64,000 bases of DNA from Alkalicoccus chagannorensis DSM 18086 (GCF_000429725.1 NZ_AUCK01000017.1:1-64000); one strand, 5' to 3'. Shown: positions 35,202 to 44,506, numbered from the stretch's first letter. Numbers and translations: made by a program. Notes: generated from the letters alone by a model not told the origin.

Positions 35202-35826
35202 GGCTTTGTTAAAGCCTAGTGTTGTTATAACAAAAGTACGCCTGCGGCTCTTTTTTCTGGTTCTAAAATACATGTTGGGGTAGAGGTTCATTTCCATGGC
35301 ATCTTTTTTTCCGTTTCAGGCGGACGCTTGCCAAGGGGCTTGCCCTCAACTCTCCTCGCGTTGCGAGGAGGATTTTCGGACGGCGCTTGATCCCTCTGGC
35401 GTCGCCGCCCTTCACTCCTGAAAAGGGTTCGTTTTTGTTTTTTCTTTTCAAAGAGAATCATAGGTCCGCCATTTGAAAAGCGTTTGAGCATTCCTAAGCC
35501 TAATCAGCCCAACATGTGAATGAGAACCTTTTTTCTTCGCTTGCCGCGGAGACATCCTTCCGCTCTCCCTCCCTTACATCCGGGAGGATCGTCACGCTTT
35601 CTTTATCCGCAGGCGTCTCGAAAAATAGCCTGGGCCTGCTCCGTTTCATAAACGTTTCTTTTCTTTCAGAAGGACGCAGCGAAGACCGGCGGACGCCTGT
35701 GGAAGAAGGAGATCGGAAGATCCCGCAGGGCGTAAGACCGAGGAAGCTGGAGATGTCCTCCACGGCAAGCCTGCCGAGCTGCAGCGGAGTTTTCTGTCAT
35801 TATCAACAATAAACGATAACAAAGCC
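35202..35826 (+). mobile_element. Family B MITE-like element, copy B2, split by copy A3
   Basis: Starts GGCTTTGTTAAAGCC and ends with GATAACAAAGCC, imperfect inverted ends of about 30 bp. It is flanked by an exact 8-bp target duplication TTCCAAAA (35194-35201 and 35827-35834). Removing the inserted A3 and its duplication leaves about 347 bp, equal to copy B1 at 18717-19062. The right flank is directly followed by the ribosome binding site of the BCCT gene. Confidence 0.9.
35259..35528 (+). mobile_element. Family A MITE-like element, copy A3, nested in B2
   Basis: A 270-bp element with ends GGTTCTAAAATACATGTTGGGG and CCCAACATGTGAATGAGAACC. It is flanked by an exact 8-bp duplication TTTTTTCT (35251-35258 and 35529-35536); copy B1 carries this sequence only once, which proves the insertion. 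An internal hairpin CTCCTCGC/GCGAGGAG is followed by GATTTT. No coding capacity. Confidence 0.9.
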
Positions 35827-35846
35827 TTCCAAAAAGGAGGAATTGG

Positions 35847-37670
35847 ATGGGGAAATTCGAATACGAAACGAAAAAACCGAATATCGTGTTTTACATTGCT
35901 GCACCTATTGTGCTGGCATTTGTTCTCTGGGGGTTCTTCAGCCCGGATTCATTGGAGTCAGCCTCGAATACCGGACTCGGATTTACGCTTAATAACTTCG
36001 GCTGGTTCTATATGCTGGCGACAGCTTTTTTTATTGCCTTTATTTTATTCTTAGCTGTCAGTCCATTCGGAAAGTTAAAACTCGGAAAACCGGATGAGAA
36101 ACCAGAGTACCGCTTCTTCACTTGGCTCGGCATGCTGTTTTCAGCCGGCATCGGTGTCGGTTTTGTGTTCTGGGGCGTTGCCGAACCAGTACTGTACTTT
36201 TTTGACCCTCACCCTGACTATGTGGATGCAGGGGAAGGCACGCGTGCAACAGCAGGGCTCCGCTACGGCGTTTTCCACTGGGCACTTCATCCATGGGCTA
36301 TCTTTTCGCTCGTAGCACTCACGCTGGCATATGTGCAGTTTCGCAAAGATCAGCCTGCTCTGATCAGCTCGGCATTCCAGCCGCTGATTGGAGACAAAGC
36401 TTACGGCGCCTTTGGAAAAAGTATCGACACCCTGGCGGTGCTCGCCACCTCCACAGGAGTCGCCACAACATTCGGCCTGAGCGCCTTACAGATTTCAGGC
36501 GGGTTATCCTACTTAATCGACGGCGTCAACAACACCCCCGTCACCCAGAGTATCATCATCGCCGTCGTGACGATTTTGTTCATCTTTTCAGCAGCTACCG
36601 GCGTTAACAAAGGGATCCGGATTCTCAGTACGATCAACCTCACGATAGCAGCGATCCTCCTGCTGTTTGTGATTATCATCGGGCCCACGCTCTTTATCGC
36701 CCAGAATTTCGTCACAACCATCGGCGGGTATATGTCGAACGTGATGACGATGAGCCTCGATCTCGACCCGTTTGGTGACGGCGAATGGCTCGGAAACAAT
36801 ACGATTTTCTTCTGGGCATGGCATATCTCCTGGGCACCGTTCATGGGAATATTTATTGCACGGATCTCCAGGGGACGGACCATCCGCGAATTTGTCGCCG
36901 GTGTCCTGCTCGTTCCGTCCGTGCTTGCGGCACTATGGTTTACGACGTTCGGGGGCACCGCTCTCAGCCAGATTCTCGGGGGCAATGAAGTCATTGGGGA
37001 TCTTGTCATGGAAAACGAGGAGCTCGCCCTGTTTGCCATGCTTGGGGAAATGCCTCTTGCGATGATTACCAGTTCTCTGGCGATTCTGCTGATCGTGATT
37101 TTCTTCATCACGTCGGCCGACTCCGCTTCTTACGTGCTCGGGGCCATGACCAGCAGCGGCAGTCTGAATCCGAAGCTGATCGTCAAGATTATCTGGGGAT
37201 TTCTCATTGCCGGAACGGCCTCGGTTCTCCTTGCTTCCGGCGGTCTGGAGGGACTGCAGACGGCTTCCATTGTCGCTGCCCTGCCGTTTGCGATCATCAT
37301 GGTCGTCATGCTCTTCTCGCTCCTCATCATGATGGGGAAAGATATCCGTCTGGATAAATTAAAGCAGCGCAAGAAAGAGCGGAACCAGGTGAAGCAGGAA
37401 GTATACGGCGGGATGAAGAAAAATGTGTATGATGACGTCCGCGACGACATGCGGGACGACATCCGTGATGACATCAAAGAGGATGTCCGTGCCGAACTGA
37501 AAAAGGATATGTACAAAGACCTCCGGGAGGAAGTGTATGAACAGGTCAAAGAAGATATGTACGAGGAAGTGAAAGAAGAAGCGTACGAAGAATTGAAGGA
37601 CAAGCTTTATGAAGATTTGAAAGAAGATCTCCAGGAAGAAAAGGAGCAGGATCAAGACGAGAAACGCTGA
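35847..37670 (+). CDS. BCCT family betaine/choline-type transporter (OpuD-like)
   Basis: 607 residues with 12 transmembrane helices. The betaine-binding motif region reads WTVFFWAWHISWAPF-like (FFWAWHISWAPFMGIF near 330), as in OpuD/BetP sodium-coupled carriers. After helix 12 comes a cytoplasmic tail of about 100 residues with charged residues and Tyr at regular four-residue steps (DDVRDDMRDDIRDDIKEDV), likely one long helix or coiled coil. The start ATG follows AAGGAGGAATTGG. Its promoter has been separated from it by nested repeat elements. Confidence 0.93.
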   Translation: MGKFEYETKKPNIVFYIAAPIVLAFVLWGFFSPDSLESASNTGLGFTLNNFGWFYMLATAFFIAFILFLAVSPFGKLKLGKPDEKPEYRFFTWLGMLFSAGIGVGFVFWGVAEPVLYFFDPHPDYVDAGEGTRATAGLRYGVFHWALHPWAIFSLVALTLAYVQFRKDQPALISSAFQPLIGDKAYGAFGKSIDTLAVLATSTGVATTFGLSALQISGGLSYLIDGVNNTPVTQSIIIAVVTILFIFSAATGVNKGIRILSTINLTIAAILLLFVIIIGPTLFIAQNFVTTIGGYMSNVMTMSLDLDPFGDGEWLGNNTIFFWAWHISWAPFMGIFIARISRGRTIREFVAGVLLVPSVLAALWFTTFGGTALSQILGGNEVIGDLVMENEELALFAMLGEMPLAMITSSLAILLIVIFFITSADSASYVLGAMTSSGSLNPKLIVKIIWGFLIAGTASVLLASGGLEGLQTASIVAALPFAIIMVVMLFSLLIMMGKDIRLDKLKQRKKERNQVKQEVYGGMKKNVYDDVRDDMRDDIRDDIKEDVRAELKKDMYKDLREEVYEQVKEDMYEEVKEEAYEELKDKLYEDLKEDLQEEKEQDQDEKR

Positions 37671-37701
37671 TCCCTCCTTCCTTTCCGGAAACACGCGGAC
37701 A

Positions 37702-37745
37702 GCAGAACGAGCCGGTGATCACTGCGATCGCCGGCTCGTTCTCAT
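37702..37745. terminator. Bidirectional terminator, BCCT / sucrose PTS
   Basis: Long stem GAACGAGCCGGTGATC...GATCGCCGGCTCGTTC at a convergent junction. Confidence 0.8.
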
Positions 37746-37848
37746 CGTTGTTCAAAAGACTTTTTACGCGGTCTCTATTTGTCTGCTTCGCCCTGCCTTT
37801 CCTGCGTGAAGAAAGGCCGGACGTCGTGATGCGGGGAGAGATGATCGT

Positions 37849-39222
37849 TTACTGCATTTCATCGTTATAGCCGAACATCCACGTCAGAACAAACGCGACG
37901 GCAATGGCCGTGATGTTGACGAGAATATAAATGAACAGCTCCATGATCGAGTGCGTGTAGAGGAGAACACCCGGTATTACCGTGATAGCCATACCGGTTG
38001 CCTGCAGGTTCGTAATGGCAGCGATAAAACCACCTGCTGCACCACCGACAAGCCCCATCAGGAACGGCTTCACGAAGCGCAGATTGACACCGAAAATGGC
38101 CGGCTCGGTAATTCCTAGGAACGCAGAAAGCGAAGAAGGCAGTGCCAGCGTACGCAGCTTTTTGTTCTTCGTCTTCAAACCGACAGCCAGTGCAGCACCA
38201 CCCTGCGCCGCAATACCAGCTGTGATCAGCGGATTGAACGGGTTGAATCCATCAGCTGCAAGCAGCTGGATCTCAAACAGGTTGAAAATGTGATGCACGC
38301 CCGTGATGACGATAACCTGGTGAAGACCACCGACGAGCAGCCCGCTGATACCAAGCGGAAGATCCAGAACGAAATTCGCTCCGCCCATGATGCCGGCTTC
38401 GACAGCAGAGAAAATCGGCCCGACAACAAACAGTGCTGCTGTAATCATGATTAAGAGCGTCAGGAACGGCGTCAGAATCAGATCGAGTGCTTCTGGAATA
38501 CGCTGGCGGAGCCACCGTTCCAGCTTCGCACCAAGGTACCCGGCAATAAAGGCAGGCAGTACTGAACCTTGATACCCAATTACCGGAATGAATCCGAAGA
38601 AGAGAATCGGATCGGCTGCGCCTTCCCCGACTTCATAGGCGTTCGGAAGAGCTGGATTGACGAGCATCAACCCGAGCACAATACCGATGACCGGACTTCC
38701 TCCGAACACCCGGAAGGCAGACCATGCAATCAGTGCCGGAAGAAACGCAAAGGCCGTATCCGTCAAGACTTCTGTAAACAGGAGGAAGTCATCCGGAATC
38801 GGAACGCCGAGCTCGACGAGAAGGCCCCGGAATCCCATGAACAAACCTGTTGCAACGAGGACCGGAATGATCGGAACGAAAATATCTCCGAACGTACGAA
38901 GCAGCCGCTGAATGGCGTTGCCCTGTTTCTTCGTTTCCTCTTTCTGTTCCGATTTGGTTGACTCTGATACACCGATGTTCACGAGCTGTTCATGGACACG
39001 GTTGACTGTGCCGGTACCGAAAATAATCTGGTACTGACCCGAGTTGTAGAAGGCCCCTTTTACTTTGCTGATCTCTTCGACGCGCTCCTGGTCAATCTTT
39101 TCTTTGTCTTTGACCATAAGCCGCAGTCTCGTGGCACAGTGGGCAGCGGAATCAATGTTCTCTTCCCCGCCGACAGCGTCGACGAGCTCTTTGGCAATAT
39201 CCTGATATTCCTGCGACATCAT
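37849..39222 (-). CDS. PTS sucrose/trehalose-family EIIBC permease
   Basis: 457 residues: an EIIB domain about 1-85 with phospho-cysteine Cys29 in SAAHCATRLRL, and an EIIC membrane domain from about 105. The sequence fits the sucrose-trehalose branch (VKGAFYNSGQYQIIFGTG). No EIIA is attached, so one must be borrowed. The matching phospho-glycosidase is not in the window. The ATG at 39222 follows AAAGGAG. Two operators and a LacI gene lie upstream on the same strand. Confidence 0.9.
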   Translation of the reverse strand: MMSQEYQDIAKELVDAVGGEENIDSAAHCATRLRLMVKDKEKIDQERVEEISKVKGAFYNSGQYQIIFGTGTVNRVHEQLVNIGVSESTKSEQKEETKKQGNAIQRLLRTFGDIFVPIIPVLVATGLFMGFRGLLVELGVPIPDDFLLFTEVLTDTAFAFLPALIAWSAFRVFGGSPVIGIVLGLMLVNPALPNAYEVGEGAADPILFFGFIPVIGYQGSVLPAFIAGYLGAKLERWLRQRIPEALDLILTPFLTLLIMITAALFVVGPIFSAVEAGIMGGANFVLDLPLGISGLLVGGLHQVIVITGVHHIFNLFEIQLLAADGFNPFNPLITAGIAAQGGAALAVGLKTKNKKLRTLALPSSLSAFLGITEPAIFGVNLRFVKPFLMGLVGGAAGGFIAAITNLQATGMAITVIPGVLLYTHSIMELFIYILVNITAIAVAFVLTWMFGYNDEMQ

Positions 39223-39248
39223 CGATTCTCCTTTCATGGCATGCGGAT

Positions 39249-39266
39249 GTGTGATCGATTCCACAT
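39249..39266. promoter_or_regulatory. LacI-type operator O1 near the PTS gene start
   Basis: TGTGATCGATTCCACA, near-palindromic around ATCGAT, between start codon and hairpin. It shares ATCGATTCCA with O2. Confidence 0.65.
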
Positions 39267-39281
39267 AGAAAAAAACAAGTG

Positions 39282-39303
39282 TGCAGCCGGATGTTTGATC
39301 CGG
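39282..39303 (-). terminator. Hairpin between repressor and PTS genes
   Basis: Minus-strand perfect stem AGCCGGAT/ATCCGGCT, loop CAAAC, with a run of seven T residues starting about ten bases after it. It may terminate the repressor mRNA or attenuate read-through into the PTS gene. Confidence 0.5.
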
Positions 39304-39324
39304 CTCACGACGGACTGTAACGTT

Positions 39325-39342
39325 GTGTAATCGATTCCATTA
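39325..39342. promoter_or_regulatory. LacI-type operator O2 overlapping the repressor stop codon
   Basis: GTGTAATCGATTCCATTA shares ATCGATTCCA with O1 60 bases downstream. Two such sites flanking the promoter are typical for looped or cooperative repression. Confidence 0.6.
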
Positions 39343-40329
39343 ACATCTTAAACTATCTCTGGATATAAGTCTATACGTCATCTGCGATTTTTCAATTTTT
39401 CTATGACCGGACCAGATCTCCCGCAGCAGAATATTGGCAGCGTTTTCTCCAGCTGTTTCATACTGGTAATCTACCGTCGTCAATGCGGGTGTCATGTACG
39501 CCGACATCTCGGTTGCCCCCATTCCCGCCGCAGCTACGTCATCCGGGATCTGGTATCGACGGCGGAAGATGTTCACGGCCCCCGCGGCAAGCCGGTCGGT
39601 GACAGCGAGGATACCCGTCGGAATATCGTCTCCCTCAAGCATCGCCTCTGCCGCTTTCTCGCCGGACTGGGAATCGAAATCAGCCGTCTGCATCCAGGTG
39701 GGGGCAATGATCTGTCCTGCAGCCTCCATCTTATCGAGATACGCCTGCTTGCGCATGACACCGACGGAATAGTCGGATTCCGGAACGCCGATAAAGCCGA
39801 TTTTACGATAACCGGCACGCATAAAGCAGTCCATCAACGCAGACGCTGCCCCGTAGTCATCATAAAAGACCGAGGACACACCATGTATATCCTGCCCGAC
39901 GGCAACGACAGGCACACGGAGCCGCTCGATCGTCTCCTGCAGCTTCTCACTTCGGTTTGTCGCCGACAGAATAATACCGTCCACCCGCCTGCTTTCGAGC
40001 AGCTCCAGCTGCCGGATTTCTTTTTCCATATCCAGGTTAGAGCTGGTCAAAAGCATTTGATACCCTTCTTCTTCCAGCACGTGATGCAGCCCATCAATGA
40101 TTCTGCTTGTCGTTTCCGTATTGATCCGGGGAAGCACCACGCCGATGACGTTCGTACGCTGCAGACGAAGGGCTTTCGCCTGTTCACTCGGGCGGTATCC
40201 AGTAGACGATACCGCCTCCTGAATCGCTGCTGCAGCTTCCGAGCTGACATACCCTGACTGGTTCAAGTAACGGGAGACCGTCGTACGTGAAACGCCTGCT
40301 CTGGCAGCAATGTCGTTGATTGTTACCAT
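39340..40329 (-). CDS. LacI family transcriptional repressor of the PTS gene
   Basis: A 329-residue LacI-type regulator: helix-turn-helix MVTINDIAARAGVSRTTVSR at 1-20, hinge, and a sugar-binding domain (NVIGVVLPRI, VDGIILSATN, GFIGVPESDYSVG). It should sense the sugar phosphate imported by the PTS permease downstream. The ATG at 40329 is right after AGGAGGTGATACGCAG; the extra upstream codons contain that site. Confidence 0.92.
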   Translation of the reverse strand: MVTINDIAARAGVSRTTVSRYLNQSGYVSSEAAAAIQEAVSSTGYRPSEQAKALRLQRTNVIGVVLPRINTETTSRIIDGLHHVLEEEGYQMLLTSSNLDMEKEIRQLELLESRRVDGIILSATNRSEKLQETIERLRVPVVAVGQDIHGVSSVFYDDYGAASALMDCFMRAGYRKIGFIGVPESDYSVGVMRKQAYLDKMEAAGQIIAPTWMQTADFDSQSGEKAAEAMLEGDDIPTGILAVTDRLAAGAVNIFRRRYQIPDDVAAAGMGATEMSAYMTPALTTVDYQYETAGENAANILLREIWSGHRKIEKSQMTYRLISRDSLRC

Positions 40330-40508
40330 CTGCGTATCACCTCCTGCCATATTTTATCACGTATCCGGTTCTACGCACATGAAAGACGTATATCTTTCCG
40401 TCTAATTTAGCCCGTACGTTGGATTATAGTCGCAAATGTACCAGCTTTACGTTATGATAGTACATATATCTTTATACCTAAATCTAAAGCATTGCTCTGG
40501 AGGGAACT

Positions 40509-41861
40509 ATGAGTAAAAATGGCACAAGTACGAATAAAGTGAATACGATTCGACGAAAAATGACACTTCTGATCATCGGCGCTACCTTATTAAGTCTGCT
40601 GCTCGGAGCCCCTATCTCCTACATACAGTTCCTCGTTTTCGACAGCGGCGTTACAGAATTTCTCGGTGACGGCATTAACAGCATCCTTCAGACGTACTTT
40701 ACGCTTATCATCAATACGCTGATCATCGTGCTGATCCTTTCCTACGGATTGAGACGGATGGTCATTCAGCCTGTCCAGGCCATGAACCAGACCATCCAGT
40801 CTATGCAGGAAGAGAACAGAATCCGCCTGGACCAGCGGGTGAAGATTGACAAAAAAGATGAAATCGGACAGCTCGGCGGAGCCTTCAACAAGCTGAATCA
40901 TTCCCTGGAGGACGTGATCGGCACCGTACGCGAGTCGGCAGGCAGTGTCGCGGAAGCTTCAGAGCGGAATGCTGCCGCCGTTGAAGAGATCAACACCAGC
41001 TCTTCGGAAGTGTATCAGAGTGCCGAGATGATGCTGACGCAGGCAAAATCAGGTAATCAGGCGATTGAAGGAGTATCCCAGGCCCTCCTGGAGCTGTCTT
41101 CCCTCATCCAGATTGCAAAAGAAAAAGCTGGCGAATCGGAGAAGACCGCTGCTGCGACGCTGGAGGAAGCAGAAAACGGGCGAGCACAGATGAGTACGAT
41201 CACCGACAGTATCCACCAGATGCGTGAGGAAGCCTCCGAAACGAAAACGTTCGTCTCGTCACTGGACGACTACTCCAAGCAGATTCATTCGATTGTCGAT
41301 ACGATCACCCAGATTTCTGAACAGACAAACCTGCTCGCCCTCAATGCAGCAATCGAAGCAGCCCGTGCGGGAGAATCCGGCAAAGGGTTCGCCGTCGTTG
41401 CAGATGAAGTCCGGAAACTTGCGGAACAGACATCCAACGAAGCAGAGCATGTGACTTCCATTATTAATGAAATCACGAAAACGACCACCCTCGCGGTGGA
41501 AGCGATGGAGAAAAACGATCATTCCGCCGCTGCCGGCGTAGAAAACATTGAGTTCGCCTCCCGTATATTCGATACGATCTTCGCCTCGGTGCAGCAGACA
41601 GCCACAGACATGAGTGACATCCGGGAGGTCACCGCGGAAGAAGTCGCCACATCAGATAAAATCATTTCCCTGATCGACCAGCTTGGCACGTTTGTGGAAC
41701 AGACCGAAAAACAGGCGGAACACGTGTCTACAGCAGCGTCGGAAACGAACGAAACGTTGGAAACGATTGCTGTCGACACGGAGAAACTAACCCATTTGGC
41801 GGGAGATTTAACCACCTCGGTGAAAATTTTTGATACGAGATCGGCTTCCAGAACGAGCTGA
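40509..41861 (+). CDS. Methyl-accepting chemotaxis protein without an extracellular sensor domain
   Basis: 450 residues. Two transmembrane helices (about 18-42 and 60-82) are joined by only a short loop. A HAMP domain lies about 83-135, then methylation helices and the signalling hairpin ([41 protein letters not shown] region near 275-315). It couples to CheA/CheW. With no sensor domain outside, it may detect membrane or cytoplasmic state. Confidence 0.92.
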   Translation: MSKNGTSTNKVNTIRRKMTLLIIGATLLSLLLGAPISYIQFLVFDSGVTEFLGDGINSILQTYFTLIINTLIIVLILSYGLRRMVIQPVQAMNQTIQSMQEENRIRLDQRVKIDKKDEIGQLGGAFNKLNHSLEDVIGTVRESAGSVAEASERNAAAVEEINTSSSEVYQSAEMMLTQAKSGNQAIEGVSQALLELSSLIQIAKEKAGESEKTAAATLEEAENGRAQMSTITDSIHQMREEASETKTFVSSLDDYSKQIHSIVDTITQISEQTNLLALNAAIEAARAGESGKGFAVVADEVRKLAEQTSNEAEHVTSIINEITKTTTLAVEAMEKNDHSAAAGVENIEFASRIFDTIFASVQQTATDMSDIREVTAEEVATSDKIISLIDQLGTFVEQTEKQAEHVSTAASETNETLETIAVDTEKLTHLAGDLTTSVKIFDTRSASRTS

Positions 41862-41875
41862 ACACCCCCGCCTTG

Positions 41876-41950
41876 ATTCCGGAGCGTCTTTGGATCGGAA
41901 CAGCGTGCGGCACCGTCTCCCTCGATAGCACGTAGACATTCTTACCACCT
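41876..41950 (+). repeat. Family C repeat, diverged short copy C4
   Basis: GGAGCGTCTTTGGATCGGAACAGCGTGCGGC followed by CTCCCTCGATAGCACGTAGACATTCTTACCACC; it keeps the family C ends but lacks the middle. It is between the chemotaxis and ATPase genes. Confidence 0.5.
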
Positions 41951-41973
41951 AACAAGAAAGGCAGGCTTCCAGC

Positions 41974-42408
41974 ATGACAACGACCACATGGCAGCTGTTC
42001 AGCAGCGATACTACGGACAGCCGCATCGTCAACAAAGAAATCCGGGATCTTATCAAGCATTATATGGGCGAAGATGCCAGATTGTTTGATGTCGCTGCTG
42101 GTGAAGCAGTGCTGAACAGTGTGACGTATCCTCCAGATACGGCAGTGGCAAGCGTCGGTGTCCACATTCGCTTGACCCGCCAGGAAGGGAAACTGACGCT
42201 TCGCATCCGCGACCCGGGACCCGGCTTTGATTATAAACCACGACTGTGTGCATTAAAGCAAAGCAAAGAAGAAACCATCGTGGCCGGCCTGCATGAAGAA
42301 GGCGGTCGAGGCATTCTGCTCATGTATGAGTGCTCCGACCGACTGTTTTTCAATCGGGACGGGAACGACGTGCTTCTCGTAAAACACTGTCCTTCGGAAA
42401 ACGACTGA
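41974..42408 (+). CDS. RsbW-like GHKL ATPase (anti-sigma-type serine kinase fold)
   Basis: 144 residues with GHKL motifs: N-box GEAVLNSVTY near 45, G1 RDPGPGFD near 74, G2 GGRGILLMYE near 107. The N-box histidine position is changed compared with RsbW. No sigma factor or STAS antagonist gene is next to it. It may be a free-standing regulatory kinase of the chemotaxis or stress network, which is inference only. Ribosome binding site GAAAGGCAGG is modest. Confidence 0.8.
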   Translation: MTTTTWQLFSSDTTDSRIVNKEIRDLIKHYMGEDARLFDVAAGEAVLNSVTYPPDTAVASVGVHIRLTRQEGKLTLRIRDPGPGFDYKPRLCALKQSKEETIVAGLHEEGGRGILLMYECSDRLFFNRDGNDVLLVKHCPSEND

Positions 42409-42475
42409 CCACCACTGCCGCTTTCCGGAAAGCCTGTACATTCCGGTATGTCCATATACAAGCAGTGAGGCTGGG

Positions 42476-42600
42476 ACAAAAGCACAAAGCGCCTTTTGAT
42501 CGGAACGGCGCGTACCGCAGGTTCTTTGAGGGAAGCATGGGTTCTTCCTGCTTCCCGAGCAGCCGGCTACGCCTTCAACCTGTATAAGAACGTATACACG
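42476..42600 (+). repeat. Family C repeat, copy C5
   Basis: ACAAAAGCACAAAGCGCC, TTTTGATCGGAACGGCGCG, GAGGGAAGCA...CTGCTTCCCGAGCAGCCGG and TGTATAAGAACGTATACACG. Its 3' end is about 20 bases before the terminator at 42621. Confidence 0.75.
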
Positions 42601-42620
42601 CCCGTGATGCCAGAATAGAA

Positions 42621-42655
42621 AAAAGCCCTTACCATCTTTTGGTGAGGGCTTTCTG
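42621..42655. terminator. Bidirectional terminator
   Basis: Stem AAAGCCCTTACC...GGTGAGGGCTTT with flanking A and T runs, between convergent genes. Confidence 0.85.
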
Positions 42656-42788
42656 TATCAAAAGGATTGATCCTTCCAATGATAATCGCTTGCCTGACTC
42701 GAGGCCGACACCCATCGCGGATGAGAACCTTGATGCAGCCTCTTATCAGAGTACGGGAACGCTCTCAAGACCCGACCTCGGTGGACGC

Positions 42789-43244
42789 CTATCCTCCAGC
42801 CTGCACCTCAATCTGCTGCGTGAGCGAATGTTCATAAGGCTGCAGCAGCTCCTGATCTCCGGAGCGGGTCACTACATGGAAAGATGCCTCTGCCTCAATG
42901 GTATACTGTCCAGGTTCTGCATCTGCCACCTCGACACTCATGCCTTCCAGCTGGTCCCCTTCCTGCATCACCGTTTCCTGATCCGAGTCTTGTTCTTCTT
43001 CTTCTGTGTATACGGTTTCTCCCTCTGCATCGGTGATCGACACAATCGTCGCAATACCACCTTCATAGCGGACCGCAAAGTCATCTTCACCCACGTGCGT
43101 AACCAGCGGGGTTACGACGAGAGTATTCCCAGTAAAAACTGGATCCACCGTCAGCTCAGCCTGACCGAATTCATCCGGTTCCCCGCAGTTCTGCAGGGAA
43201 AAAAGGGAGAGCGCAATCCATAGCGTGTGCTTCCAATACGTCAT
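42789..43244 (-). CDS. Uncharacterised lipoprotein
   Basis: 151 residues with signal peptide and lipobox SLQNC (Cys near 20). The mature part is acidic and probably beta-rich (LVVTPLVTHVGEDDFAVRY, GQYTIEAEASFHVVT), like an immunoglobulin-type or BsuPI-like fold, but I do not recognise it with confidence. AAAGGAGCTG ribosome binding site before the ATG. Confidence 0.75.
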   Translation of the reverse strand: MTYWKHTLWIALSLFSLQNCGEPDEFGQAELTVDPVFTGNTLVVTPLVTHVGEDDFAVRYEGGIATIVSITDAEGETVYTEEEEQDSDQETVMQEGDQLEGMSVEVADAEPGQYTIEAEASFHVVTRSGDQELLQPYEHSLTQQIEVQAGG

Positions 43245-43364
43245 GATCAGCAGCTCCTTTCAACACTTCTCCACTATTATACCCGCCCTGAAGCAGACTG
43301 GTAAAGTGTGTAAGGAGCAGCTTCATCATGTTTTACGAAAGCATCACCCGTTTATAGATAGAGG

Positions 43365-44165
43365 TCATGCTTTTTCTGCAGACATCGTCGTGTTCAGCCA
43401 CATCGTTTCCATATAACGGGCCAGACCATCTTCATCGAACCGCGGGGCGGTGCCATCCGCCGCCTGCTTCACATCCACGGAGGCATTCTCCATGGCCGTT
43501 CCTATGCCCACGCCGCGGAGCATCTCGACATCGTTCGGTCCATCCCCGAAGGCCGCTGTCTGACTCCGCCGGAATCCGTAACACTGCATCATATACTGCA
43601 CCGCAGTCCATTTCGATACTTGTTTCGGCACCAGCTCGAATCCATCTGTCCAGCGGATGAAATCACACCGGTACTTATACATCCGCTGGGGCAGGTGGAT
43701 GAAGGCATCGGAGCGCAGGCTGTATTTGAGAATACGCGACGGACCATTCAGTACATCCGGACCGGCATACACCGGCGGCCGGCCGCCTTCCCTTGTCCAC
43801 TCCCGTATCATGTCGTCTTCATGCAGGCAGCGCAGTCCTTCTTCTGCATGGATCACGAGGTTTCTCGGATTCGACTGTAACAGCTTCTCGTGCAGCATCT
43901 TGTCAGGCTGGATGGTCCGCATGATCAAAGGGTCGAGCGTCATTGGGTCATACACTGCTGCACCATTCAGGCAGATTAACGGTGTTTTCAATCCAAGTTC
44001 TGAATGGTAGGGAAGGGTAATATCCAGATGACGTCCTGTCGCAAGAAAGACGTACACCCCGCTGTCTACGAGCTGACGTACAGCCCGCTTTGCGGATGGA
44101 CTGATGGTATTATTCTCCTGAAGCAGGGTGCCATCCATATCTAAAAATAGTGCTCGTATCTTCAT
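43365..44165 (-). CDS. Cof-type HAD phosphatase
   Basis: 266 residues: motif I DMDGTLL near residue 9, a C2 cap domain in the middle, and motif IV GDGPNDVEML near 213 (usually GDGxND). Such proteins dephosphorylate sugar phosphates or cofactors; the substrate cannot be told from sequence. GGAGG precedes the ATG. Confidence 0.9.
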   Translation of the reverse strand: MKIRALFLDMDGTLLQENNTISPSAKRAVRQLVDSGVYVFLATGRHLDITLPYHSELGLKTPLICLNGAAVYDPMTLDPLIMRTIQPDKMLHEKLLQSNPRNLVIHAEEGLRCLHEDDMIREWTREGGRPPVYAGPDVLNGPSRILKYSLRSDAFIHLPQRMYKYRCDFIRWTDGFELVPKQVSKWTAVQYMMQCYGFRRSQTAAFGDGPNDVEMLRGVGIGTAMENASVDVKQAADGTAPRFDEDGLARYMETMWLNTTMSAEKA

Positions 44166-44506
44166 CGTTCAGCCTCCTTTTTTCCTGTGTTCTATTCTCA
44201 CTGTAGCAGGTATGTTTGATGAAAAAGTCAAGAAGAGGTAAATATTTTGTAGGGAGTTTGTGAAGACCGTGCACAGTCGGTCACACACGATGCCCGGATC
44301 CATCTACCTTTCTTTTCTCTTCTTTAATACTAGCCCTCTTCTTTTCTTCTCACAGCCAGATGCCGAAGCATCGAAAGGCCCAATGACGAAGTATTCTGGA
44401 AATGAAAAACATCACACTTCTTTCACAAAAAGAAATGCATGCCTGTAACAGAGAAAAAAAGAGATATGAACAGAATAAAGCGGATGATAGTCGCTTACAT
44501 GCTGAT
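44166..44506. other. Gene-free, AT-rich stretch upstream of the SulP promoter
   Basis: About 340 bases between the HAD gene and the SulP promoter. I see no gene or structured RNA; short frames lack ribosome binding sites. Confidence 0.4.

Noticed and set aside
35500-35812. Small genes upstream of the BCCT transporter
   Set aside because: They are translations of elements A3 and B2; the same peptides appear at 18.4-19.0 kb on the opposite strand from repeat copy B1.
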